This document shows positions 7,968 through 15,091 of a stretch of 37,061 bases of DNA, piece after piece. Position 1 is the stretch's first letter, and every line of letters begins with the position of its first letter. Location: positions 1 to 37,061 of the forward strand of contig JASHSS010000487.1 of assembly GCA_030038565.1 (NCBI GenBank), read 5' to 3'. A program made the position numbers and the translations under genes. The notes beneath the pieces were generated by a model. That model had not been told where the DNA came from and did not search any database. It saw only the letters and a program-made list of their open reading frames with translations. Origin of the DNA: Bryobacteraceae bacterium. Lineage in GTDB: Bacteria; Acidobacteriota; Terriglobia; Bryobacterales; Bryobacteraceae.

Positions 7968-8386
7968 GTCCTGGGCCTAATGGAAAGGGCGAGGATGCCC
8001 CCGGGCGGTACGGTGCGGCGGGCGATTCGCCCGCCCAGGCCGGCCAATGGCCCGCCCCACCAATGCCCGGCGAATCTCACGGGGCGGACTTGTCTTCAAC
8101 CGGGCAGGCACAGGCTTGCGGCCTGCAAATTCCGCCGAGGCGCGGTCCGCCGCGCCTTCGAATGGCTGGCTTAGGCGTCTTCAGGGTAAGAGAATTATGC
8201 CGTCCTGCATCTGGGCGGCGCAGCCCGGCCCTATTTCCCGGTCTGCACCGCCCCGCTGAGTAGCAGCCTCCGCCCGCTACCCGCGGCAAGAAGGGAAGGT
8301 GTCTTCGCGGGGGATGACGCTCCCACGCCAAGCCCATGGCATCCTTCCGTGTCCTATAGTGATCCTGGAAAGGCAAACGTTACACT
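7968..8386. other. Long convergent intergenic region
   Basis: This 419-base gap lies between two convergent genes. It is GC-rich and holds a strong short hairpin at 8017-8035 and partial palindromes around 8103-8130 (GCAGGCACAGGCTTGCGGCCTGC), resembling decayed dispersed repeats. Short open frames exist, but none has a ribosome-binding site or convincing protein character. I see no RNA gene. Confidence 0.5.
8017..8035. terminator. Perfect GC hairpin after sigma factor gene
   Basis: GGCGGGCGA (8017-8025) and TCGCCCGCC (8027-8035) are perfect inverted arms around a single T. The hairpin lies 50 bases after the sigma factor stop. No T-run follows, so it may be a weak or Rho-aided terminator or a repeat remnant. 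Confidence 0.4.
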
Positions 8387-9361
8387 TCACACAGGCTGGC
8401 CTTGGGAAAGCGCTCCTCCCAGGCGCAGGGACGCGTTCAGGATCGACGAAACGGGCAGCAGGCCGCCCAGTTTAAAGCCCCCCACGGCGTGCATTCCGGC
8501 GGATGCCAGGCAGCCGCATTCCGAGCACACCGGGTTCCCGCCGAACTGACAGGGGGTCACCGGCGTCTTCAGGTCGGCCGTCAGACACGTGGTGAGGCGC
8601 GCGAAAGTGCACTCCTGGGGGGAACCGGGCGGCTGGCGGTAACCCTTAAACACGCCCCACGGCAGATGGACTTTCGGGAATTCCGCCGCGGCGGCGGCCA
8701 ACTCCTCGAGGAACACTTCGCGGTCTATTGAGCGCAGCCGCTCCGCCGAGCAGTCGCCTTCCTGCGGCGTGTAGATGCTGAACCAGATTTTGCGGCATTC
8801 CGCGCGCGCCGACCAGAAGCGGCAGAACTCCGCCAGGTAGCCGCGCCGCAGCAGCATGGGCCGTGTAACCGTGCAATGCACGATGATGCGATGGCCGGCG
8901 ATGTGCTTCAGGATCCGCTCGTAGGTGGCCGGGGAGCGGCGCACGTCATGCTCGGGGGCCAGCCCGTCGATCGAAACCACCACGTGGAGCGAGGGAATGG
9001 CGTTCCACTCCACCGGAATTGGCCGCACCGCGCTGGTCACCAGTTGCACTTCCACGCCCATGCGGTCGAGCAGCGGGAAAAGCTCACACAGCTCGCGGTA
9101 CCGCACCAGCGGCTCACCGCCCACGATCGAGACGTGCACCGGCCGTATACGGCGCACCGCCGCCACAATGGCGGTCACCAACTCGTTTCCCCGGTAGTCG
9201 CTGAGCTGGCGCAGGGTAGTTGCCGGTCCCAGGTGATCCGGCGAATAGGCATAACAGCCCGGGCACCGGAGCGGGCATTCCTTGGTGATCTCGATGGAGA
9301 GAAACGGGGTGCGGCCCTGCAGTACGCGTCCCCACACACGCAGAACGTCCGATTTCTTCAT
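8387..9361 (-). CDS. Radical SAM protein with SPASM-like Cys-rich C-terminus
   Basis: This 324-residue radical SAM enzyme has the cluster motif C29-x3-C33-x2-C36 (ECPLRCPGCY) and the SAM-binding GGEPL segment (SIVGGEPLVRY). Its C-terminus has six cysteines, at residues 251, 259, 271, 279, 282 and 284, ending in CSECGC. This looks like a SPASM/twitch domain holding auxiliary iron-sulfur clusters, typical of enzymes modifying peptides, proteins or small cofactors. ATG 9361 is preceded by a GGAGGG ribosome-binding site. It is the last of four minus-strand genes, 105 bases after the TonB-dependent receptor. No precursor peptide gene is evident next to it. The substrate is unknown; I avoid naming a pathway. 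Confidence 0.85.
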   Translation of the reverse strand: MKKSDVLRVWGRVLQGRTPFLSIEITKECPLRCPGCYAYSPDHLGPATTLRQLSDYRGNELVTAIVAAVRRIRPVHVSIVGGEPLVRYRELCELFPLLDRMGVEVQLVTSAVRPIPVEWNAIPSLHVVVSIDGLAPEHDVRRSPATYERILKHIAGHRIIVHCTVTRPMLLRRGYLAEFCRFWSARAECRKIWFSIYTPQEGDCSAERLRSIDREVFLEELAAAAAEFPKVHLPWGVFKGYRQPPGSPQECTFARLTTCLTADLKTPVTPCQFGGNPVCSECGCLASAGMHAVGGFKLGGLLPVSSILNASLRLGGALSQGQPV

Positions 9362-9466
9362 CCATTCCCTCCACCGATCAGTCTTTTGATCCAGTCGATG
9401 TCTCGGACGGGCGGTGAGTTTCAGTCGCTGTCCGTGCCGATGTATGGCTGAGTACAGACGCGCGTT

Positions 9467-11995
9467 TCAGAAGAGAACGTCGAAGTCGCCCGTGAAGCGC
9501 CGCCCGCGGTGCCCGAAAAACAGCCCGTAGGCCGGGTCGGCGGTATTGTCGTGCACCGCTTCCGGGTTGAAGTGGTTGCTGAGGTTGTAGCTCGAGACGG
9601 AAAGCCGCACCGTGTACTTGGCGTTCACCTTGATGTCCTTCGAGAAACGCGAATCCAGCGAGAAGAAGTCCGGATAGCGGTTCGTGTAGGGCATTCCGGC
9701 GTAGTTCTGGCCGGCATCGTAGGTGGCGTAGGGGAAGCCGTCGCGAATCTCCAGGATCGGAGCGATGCGAAAGCCCAGCGGAAGCGGAACCTGGCCCCAG
9801 GCCAGGAAGCGGTTGGGCAGATCGCCGGGCAGGCGGCCGTAGACATTGTCGCGAACGATGGGCGATGGGAAACTGCCCAGGTAGCCCGCGAATTCGTTCA
9901 GGTCGCCCTGCGCCTGGCTGCGCACGTAGGAGAGGAACAGCAGCCTGCCGGCGTTCAGGCGCAGGCGGGCGGTGAATTCCAACTGGTGGTAGCGGGAATC
10001 TCCGCTGCCGCTCAGCACATAGGCGCCGATCAGGTTGGTCGGGTCCGGGGCCACGCGGTCGATCACCACCAGCCCCGCCGCCTCGTTCCGGGTGTAGCCC
10101 GCGCGCAATTTCAGAAACGAAGTGACGGTCTGTTCCACCTGAATGGCCCCGTTGGCGCTGAGGGGGGAAAAATCGCCGGGCGTCTGTTCGTGAAACACCC
10201 ACGGCGAATGCACGTCGGTCACGCCCAGCGAGTTTTCGAAATAGTAAGGTCCCCCGGTGAGGGCGCCGGTGTCGTCGAACAGGCTGATGGTCTGCCGGGG
10301 ATAGTGGTTGAACGAGTAGACGTTGAGCGGCACGCGGTCGAAAAACAGGCCGAAGCCCGCCCGCACCACAGTCTTCGCATTGGCGAACGGCAGCCACGCG
10401 AGGCCCGCCCGCGGGGCCACCCGGAAGCTCTCGGAGATCTGCTGCGATTCGGTGCGCACTCCCAGGTCAGCGGCCAGGCGCGAGGAGATGCTCCAGTGGT
10501 CCTGGCCGAAAAAGGCGTACTCCGTGTCGCTCATCTCGAACGGCTTGCCGCCCGAAAAAGTGATCCGTTCCAACAGCACATTCTGGGCGTCTACAATATC
10601 CACCGGCTGATCGTTCACCTGGCCCTGCTCGGAGCTGTTGGTCAGCGCCGCGCCCATCTTGAAAGTGTGCGAGCCCAGCAGGTTAAAGGTGCGGAACGAA
10701 TACACCGGCGACCACCCGTAGCGCACCGCCGTGCGGCTCTGCCGGGCGAAGTAATTTCCGCTGTTGCCCGAGGGCGCCATGGTCAGGTCCTGGTTCCCCT
10801 GCGGCCAGATGCTGGCATCGAAACGGGTGGTGGAGAAAGTGTTCTCCAGCAGCCCCCCCCAAAGCGTCCACCGGTCCGCGATGGTCCCGGTGTAATTGTG
10901 AGTGGCTGCATCCGGGACGGTCGGCTCGGGATTGAAATAATCCAGGTTCACGTAACTCAGCCGCTGCGGGGCGATGTGGACCGTGCCGGTGACCAGTTGC
11001 TTTCCCGACACCACCCAATCCACTTGCGCGAAAGAATTGACCCCTTCATTCAGTTTCTGGTTGCGCGGGAACGGCAGAGTGTAGACCTCGATCTTGCGGA
11101 CTTCGTACTCCAGGCCCTCGGAGAAATACAGCTTGCGGGGAATCAGCGGCCCTTCCACGTTCAGCCGTGGAGTGGCGTCGCGCAGGCCCCGCATGTGATA
11201 GCTGCGGATCCGGAAATCGGGGAAAGGATCGTTGATCTCCCACTTCCACTGGTCCCCTCCGCGCCGCGTCTCCACGGAGACCAGGCCCGCCGTAAACCTT
11301 CCGAACTCCGCCAGAAACGGGGTCTGGTACACGTTCACGTTCTCCACGCTGTCGATGGGCACCGTCAGCCCGAACTGGCCCGTGGCCGGATCGGTGACAT
11401 CGGCGGAGTTGACGATCAGCGCGCTGCGATGCTCGCCGGCGCCGGAGATCTGCAGGTCGCCGGTGGGTGACCTGACCACTCCGGGAACCAGCGGGAGCAC
11501 GTCCGCCACCGTGGCCGGGCGGCTGGGCAGGTCGCGGGCCGCCGCCGAGGCAATCTGGGTTGGATTCGAGGCGCCCTGATCCACCGCGTCCGGCGTGGCC
11601 TGAACGTCGATGTGCTGCCGGTCGGCAGCCGCCTGCAAAGTCAATTCGAGAGGGCCGGCGGCGGAATCGGTCACCAGAACGCCGGTTTTGACCAGCGGGC
11701 GGAAACCTTCCCGCGTGGCCGTAAGATCGTAGCGCCCGGGCGCCACCCGGTCGAAATGCGCGCGCCCCTCCAGATCGGTTTCGCCCTTGGCAATCACGGT
11801 ATCGCCGGATTTGATCTGGATCTCGACCGCCGGAACCGGAAGCCGCTGCTCATCCAGAACCAGCAGATCGACCGCCGAAGCGGCCGCGGAGAGACGGGGA
11901 AAAGCCGCTACCGAGAGACACACCAGCGCTGGAACCAACATCCCGCGGACTCTGGATGCGACCTTCACCGTCAGTCCATGATAGCTCCATTGCAC
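9467..11995 (-). CDS. TonB-dependent receptor with carboxypeptidase-regulatory N-domain
   Basis: This 842-residue outer-membrane receptor takes up a bulky substrate using TonB energy. After a signal peptide (hydrophobic core MLVPALVCLSVAAF) it has a carboxypeptidase-regulatory/CNA-B-like beta domain at about residues 40-115 (VDLLVLDEQRLPVPAVEIQI, LEGRAHFDRVAPGRYDLTATREGF). The plug domain follows (VADVLPLVPGVVRSPTGDLQI, SVENVNVYQTPFLAEFGRFTAG), then a large beta-barrel ending in an aromatic residue (FDVLF). This is the Oar-like arrangement abundant in Acidobacteriota. The GTG at 11995 is the longest plausible start; ATG 11941 is an alternative that still keeps a signal peptide. Directly upstream lie a perfect palindrome (12005-12024) and a parS site. 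The ligand is unknown; co-directional hydrolase and oxidoreductase genes suggest a carbohydrate or derived compound. Confidence 0.88.
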   Translation of the reverse strand: MQWSYHGLTVKVASRVRGMLVPALVCLSVAAFPRLSAAASAVDLLVLDEQRLPVPAVEIQIKSGDTVIAKGETDLEGRAHFDRVAPGRYDLTATREGFRPLVKTGVLVTDSAAGPLELTLQAAADRQHIDVQATPDAVDQGASNPTQIASAAARDLPSRPATVADVLPLVPGVVRSPTGDLQISGAGEHRSALIVNSADVTDPATGQFGLTVPIDSVENVNVYQTPFLAEFGRFTAGLVSVETRRGGDQWKWEINDPFPDFRIRSYHMRGLRDATPRLNVEGPLIPRKLYFSEGLEYEVRKIEVYTLPFPRNQKLNEGVNSFAQVDWVVSGKQLVTGTVHIAPQRLSYVNLDYFNPEPTVPDAATHNYTGTIADRWTLWGGLLENTFSTTRFDASIWPQGNQDLTMAPSGNSGNYFARQSRTAVRYGWSPVYSFRTFNLLGSHTFKMGAALTNSSEQGQVNDQPVDIVDAQNVLLERITFSGGKPFEMSDTEYAFFGQDHWSISSRLAADLGVRTESQQISESFRVAPRAGLAWLPFANAKTVVRAGFGLFFDRVPLNVYSFNHYPRQTISLFDDTGALTGGPYYFENSLGVTDVHSPWVFHEQTPGDFSPLSANGAIQVEQTVTSFLKLRAGYTRNEAAGLVVIDRVAPDPTNLIGAYVLSGSGDSRYHQLEFTARLRLNAGRLLFLSYVRSQAQGDLNEFAGYLGSFPSPIVRDNVYGRLPGDLPNRFLAWGQVPLPLGFRIAPILEIRDGFPYATYDAGQNYAGMPYTNRYPDFFSLDSRFSKDIKVNAKYTVRLSVSSYNLSNHFNPEAVHDNTADPAYGLFFGHRGRRFTGDFDVLF

Positions 11996-12004
11996 TAGAA
12001 CCGG

Positions 12005-12024
12005 CTACCCCCAAATGGGGGTAG
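12005..12024. promoter_or_regulatory. Perfect 20-base palindrome upstream of TonB receptor
   Basis: CTACCCCCAAATGGGGGTAG has eight-base arms around AAAT and sits nine bases upstream of the receptor GTG at 11995. TACCCCC/GGGGGTA arms resemble inverted heptamer sites of NarL/FixJ-type response regulators (family consensus TACYYMT). An operator is therefore one reading; a 5'-leader hairpin controlling translation is the other. The pairing is seen; the role is inference. Confidence 0.6.
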
Positions 12025-12050
12025 AGAAGACGGACCGATGCGGTGAAAAT

Positions 12051-12066
12051 GGTTTCACGTGAAACA
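12051..12066. other. parS centromere-like site (ParB binding)
   Basis: GGTTTCACGTGAAACA differs from the well-known chromosomal parS consensus TGTTTCACGTGAAACA at the first base only. The central 14 bases, GTTTCACGTGAAAC (12052-12065), are a perfect palindrome. The site is intergenic. ParB bound to parS organises and segregates the origin region in most bacteria, and such sites usually lie near oriC. No parA, parB, dnaA or DnaA-box cluster is seen in this window. Confidence 0.85.
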
Positions 12067-12098
12067 AACTGTTTCCCACAAGACAATTTTTCGGCCCG

Positions 12099-13289
12099 CT
12101 ACGCCTCGACTCGCCCGGCTGCCGCGTTCCACCGCAGCCGCCGTCCCTGCTTCAACGAAAGATTGGCCATCTGCACCACCAGGGCGGCTTGAAACGCCAC
12201 TCGCATGGGGGCCGTGGGGGTGTGGCGCGTGCGCACGCACTCCAGAAAATTCTGCACGTGCAGATCGGTGGCCCAGCCGAATCCCTTGGGCGATTTCTGG
12301 TAAAGCGCCGTGGTATCCTCGGCGCCTTTGTCGAAGACCTTCATTTCCTCGCGCCCGATGTCCATCCGGGCGGCGTCCCCATCCAACTGGTTCAACTGGT
12401 CGTTGCGGCTCTTGTACTGCATGGCGGCGTAGTTGACGGTGAAGACGCCCAGGAAATCCTCCGCGTACTCGGCGATGGCCACCACCGACTCAGGCTCATT
12501 GACGCCGGCTTTGTGGACCTTGCCCGCCGAAGCGTTCACCGCCACCGGATAGCCGGCCGACATCAGCAGGTGCATCCCGTCGAACACGTGCGCACCCTGG
12601 TCGGCCAGAATGCCGCCGGCGTATTCGGAGTAGAAGCGCCACTGGCGGAAGCGGTTGGGGTCGAAGGGGCGGTGCTCGGCGGGGCCCTGCCATTGCTCCC
12701 AATCCAGCGGTCCATCCAGCCTGGTGGCCACGCCGCCTCCCAGGTAGTTGTTGAGCCACCAGGAGCGGATCATCCGCACCTTGCCCAGCCGCCCGGCCTT
12801 CACCACGTCGCGCGCCCCCAGGTACAGGTCGTAGCTGCGCCGCTGCATCCCCACCTGCACGATATTGCGCGATTTTTTTTCCGCCTCCACCAGTTCCACG
12901 CCCTGCTCGGGCGTCTGGCAAAGCGGCTTCTCCACGTACACGTCTTTGCCGGCGGCCAGCGCGTCCAGCACCATCTGCGCGTGCCAGTGCTCGGGAGTGG
13001 CGATCAGCACCGCCTGAATGCTCGGGTCGGCCAGCAGCTCCTTGTAGTTGCGGTAAATCCGCGGATGCGTGCCTTCGGTCTTCGAGGCGGTGGCCACGGC
13101 GTTTTCCAGGTTGGGTTCGTAGACGTCGCAGATGGCGCCCACGCGCACCGCGGCGTCCTTCTGGAAGACGGTCATAACGAAAGTCCCGCGGCTGCCGCTG
13201 CCGATCACGCCCAGCACAATCTGGTCGCTGGGCGCGGCCGCGGCCGCCAGCATGCTGCTGCCGGCCATCAGGAAAGTTCGTCGATGCAA
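12099..13289 (-). CDS. Exported Gfo/Idh/MocA-family oxidoreductase
   Basis: This is a 396-residue NAD(P)-dependent sugar-type dehydrogenase. The N-terminus has a twin-arginine style signal (HRRTFLMAGSSMLAAAAAP), then the Rossmann fold with GSGSRG at residues 30-35, DVYEPNLENA, the family EKPLCQ motif, and the alpha/beta C-terminal domain (GGGVATRLDGPLDWEQWQGP, GGILADQGAHVFD). Exported members of this family, folded with cofactor before Tat export, are common in Acidobacteriota and Planctomycetes. I chose TTG 13289 because it yields the complete RR signal; ATG 13268 would lose it. The open frame continues far upstream over the hydrolase gene, but that part is not protein-like. Substrate unknown, probably a sugar or cyclitol derivative. 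Confidence 0.88.
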   Translation of the reverse strand: MHRRTFLMAGSSMLAAAAAPSDQIVLGVIGSGSRGTFVMTVFQKDAAVRVGAICDVYEPNLENAVATASKTEGTHPRIYRNYKELLADPSIQAVLIATPEHWHAQMVLDALAAGKDVYVEKPLCQTPEQGVELVEAEKKSRNIVQVGMQRRSYDLYLGARDVVKAGRLGKVRMIRSWWLNNYLGGGVATRLDGPLDWEQWQGPAEHRPFDPNRFRQWRFYSEYAGGILADQGAHVFDGMHLLMSAGYPVAVNASAGKVHKAGVNEPESVVAIAEYAEDFLGVFTVNYAAMQYKSRNDQLNQLDGDAARMDIGREEMKVFDKGAEDTTALYQKSPKGFGWATDLHVQNFLECVRTRHTPTAPMRVAFQAALVVQMANLSLKQGRRLRWNAAAGRVEA

Positions 13290-13347
13290 TGGGTGCCCCC
13301 CCGGTTTCAGGGTACAACAAAGGCAGCGCCCGATCTCGCGGTCCCGT

Positions 13348-13363
13348 GCTCCCCCCGGGGAGC
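13348..13363. repeat. Short GC inverted repeat
   Basis: GCTCCCCCCGGGGAGC has perfect seven-base arms around CC, in the 122-base gap after the alpha/beta hydrolase stop on the minus strand. It may act as a weak terminator or RNA stabiliser between the two genes. No T-run follows. Confidence 0.35.
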
Positions 13364-13411
13364 CGAGCGGGCCGAAGCCGCGCTGCGGTGGGTTGGCGTT
13401 CCGGGCCGGGC

Positions 13412-14533
13412 TTACCGCGACGGCGCGGGCTGGCTGGCAAACGCCGCCACGTCTTTGGCGGCTTTCGTCTCCACACCCGGCTTCCCGAGGAAGCCCAGGT
13501 CGCGGAACCAGTCGATGAAACGGAATTGCCAGGCGCCGTAGGGCGTGTCGTTGCGGTCGGTCAAACCGCCGCTCATGTGGCTGCCATCGGGCAGGGCATC
13601 GCCGGGATGGCGGCCCACCCCGTAAATGTGCATCTCGATGTTCGGCACGCTGATGGCCAGCATGGCGGAAAAATATTCCATCGCCCAGACCGCGTGGACC
13701 CGGTCGCCCGAGCCGCCGCAGACGAGGAACGCCGGCGGCACGTTGCGAGGAATGGCGGGCGGGGTGCGATTGCGGGCGAAGGGCGATGGGCCGGGATAGA
13801 TGATGCCCACGAAATCCGGGCGCGCGGTAGTGCCCGCCAGCGGGTCGCCCGGGTCGTTGTTCTTCTTGTCGAACTCCGGAAACAGCACCGCCGAAGGCGC
13901 CGCCAGCTCCGCGCCCGCCGAGAAGCCCATGATGCCGATCTTGTTGGGGTCGATGTTCCACTGTTTGGCGTAGGCGCGCACCATGCGGATGGCCTGCTGG
14001 GCGTCGTTCACCTCGTCCGTCTGCGGATTGTAACCGTCGCGCCGCAAGCGGTTCCGCAGGATCACGGTAGTCACCCCATAGTTGTAAAAGAAGGGCACGA
14101 AATCGGCCGCCTCCGAGCCGACGTTCAGGGTGTTGTGGCCTCCGCCCGCCGCCAGGATCACCGCCGCGCCGGTGTTGATCCCGCGATCCACCGTGTGTAC
14201 TTCAATCGACGGATTGTGAATGTTGACGATGCTGTTGATGCGCCCCGGCACGGTCTGGCTCATGTTGTATTGCTCCGGCTCGCGGACGCGATCCATTTTG
14301 AGATACGGCGAGCCGGGCGGATAGAGCGTCACCACCACGCCACCCGGCAGAATGGGCTGCGGAGCATAGGGAGCGTCGGTGGCGGGTCCGGGCTTGGGCA
14401 CTCCCAGCGGCGCCGGCAGCGGAGGCAAGGCCGCGTGGGGAGCCTCTTGCGCGGCTGCCCAAACCGGGACCAGCAACAGACAGCACCATACCGGCGCACG
14501 GCGATTCGAAGGCATCGGGGAAAGCGGATTCAT
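13412..14533 (-). CDS. Secreted alpha/beta hydrolase (esterase-like)
   Basis: This 373-residue protein has a signal peptide (about residues 8-29, WCCLLLVPVWAAAQ). It folds as an alpha/beta hydrolase of the BD-FAE/acetyl-xylan-esterase-like kind. The nucleophile elbow GFSAG has Ser205; an oxyanion-hole segment AGGGH is at 129-133; RNRLRRDGYNP and NDAQQAIRMVRAYA follow the usual pattern; DRVHAVWAMEYF and the HPGDALPDGSHM segment could supply the acid and His. Such enzymes deacylate plant polysaccharides or other esters outside the cytoplasm. It is the first gene of a minus-strand set (hydrolase, Gfo/Idh/MocA, TonB receptor, radical SAM), and is divergent from the Cys-rich gene at 14637. ATG 14515 is an alternative start. 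Confidence 0.85.
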   Translation of the reverse strand: MNPLSPMPSNRRAPVWCCLLLVPVWAAAQEAPHAALPPLPAPLGVPKPGPATDAPYAPQPILPGGVVVTLYPPGSPYLKMDRVREPEQYNMSQTVPGRINSIVNIHNPSIEVHTVDRGINTGAAVILAAGGGHNTLNVGSEAADFVPFFYNYGVTTVILRNRLRRDGYNPQTDEVNDAQQAIRMVRAYAKQWNIDPNKIGIMGFSAGAELAAPSAVLFPEFDKKNNDPGDPLAGTTARPDFVGIIYPGPSPFARNRTPPAIPRNVPPAFLVCGGSGDRVHAVWAMEYFSAMLAISVPNIEMHIYGVGRHPGDALPDGSHMSGGLTDRNDTPYGAWQFRFIDWFRDLGFLGKPGVETKAAKDVAAFASQPAPSR

Positions 14534-14624
14534 TTGGGGAAAACTATATCAGTTCCCGGCGCGCGCCGGCAACGATCCGCGCGCATTGGCGAATCGGCGC
14601 CGCATGCGCGCCCGGCGGACGTGC

Positions 14625-14630
14625 TAGGAT
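14625..14630 (+). promoter_or_regulatory. Candidate -10 box directly before GTG 14637
   Basis: TAGGAT ends seven bases before the GTG, which would place the transcript start on the start codon itself. No separate Shine-Dalgarno sequence is present. Confidence 0.35.
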
Positions 14631-14636
14631 GTTACG

Positions 14637-15011
14637 GTGCGCCGCGCCTCCGCGCTTACGCTAATGGCAGCGATCGGCTTTTCGCTGATTGCCCCGCTGG
14701 CTATTCTCGCAGCGCAATCCAGCCTGCCCGCCTGCTGCCGGCGCAATGGAGCGCATCATTGCGCCATGAGCGCGGACCCGGCGGAGGCGAATTCCGGAAC
14801 TTCGTTCGCGGCCCTTCCGAACCGGTGCTCCTCGTTCCCGGGCGCCATCACCATGCCGGCGTGCTCGGGACCCGCTTTGCCGGCGCCCGCTGCGGCGCTC
14901 TTCGCCGGGATCGGGGTGCATCCTTCGGTGGCGGTTCAAACCGCCTCGCGCCACCGGGTTTCCTTCAGCCGCTGCCGCCAGAAGCGCGGGCCTCCCTCTC
15001 CACTCTCCTGA
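14637..15011 (+). CDS. Secreted Cys-rich small protein, function unknown
   Basis: This 124-residue protein has a signal peptide (about residues 1-27, LTLMAAIGFSLIAPLAILAAQ), then an N-terminal patch PACCRRNGAHHCAM with Cys and His, two more Cys residues (RCSS, PACSG) and a basic C-terminus (RHRVSFSRCRQKRG). I do not recognise a family. Its layout, signal peptide followed at once by CC and His, parallels the protein at 66-458. It lies 80 bases upstream of a TonB-dependent receptor and is probably co-transcribed with it. Metal or heme capture for that receptor is a reasonable guess but unsupported beyond composition. The GTG start lies against a -10-like box, suggesting a leaderless message. 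Confidence 0.55.
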   Translation: MRRASALTLMAAIGFSLIAPLAILAAQSSLPACCRRNGAHHCAMSADPAEANSGTSFAALPNRCSSFPGAITMPACSGPALPAPAAALFAGIGVHPSVAVQTASRHRVSFSRCRQKRGPPSPLS

Positions 15012-15079
15012 CCGTTTAGTTGTTTCTAAAGATCACCCGGACGGGCTGTCCCTGCTCGTGGACCGCAACTGCCGGGTAC

Positions 15080-15085
15080 AGGAGG
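15080..15085 (+). promoter_or_regulatory. Ribosome-binding site deciding the receptor start
   Basis: AGGAGG lies six bases before ATG 15092. It supports that start over upstream in-frame codons beginning at 15020, which would add 24 residues of no signal-peptide character. Confidence 0.8.
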
Positions 15086-15091
15086 GTGAGA

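Noticed and set aside
7980-8263. Short open frames between the sigma factor and radical SAM genes
   Set aside because: No ribosome-binding sites, arginine-rich shadow composition, and overlap with palindromic sequence.
9509-11470. A 653-codon open frame antisense to the TonB-dependent receptor
   Set aside because: Composition is that of a codon-shadow frame and the opposite strand encodes a clear receptor with signal peptide, plug and barrel.
12067-12078. Possible DnaA box near parS (TTTCCCACA)
   Set aside because: Two mismatches to TTATCCACA, a single copy, and no cluster or AT-rich unwinding region.
13290-13961. Upstream extension of the Gfo/Idh/MocA frame to 620 codons
   Set aside because: The extra part overlaps the alpha/beta hydrolase gene on the same strand in another frame and has no protein-like features; the Tat signal begins at 13289.
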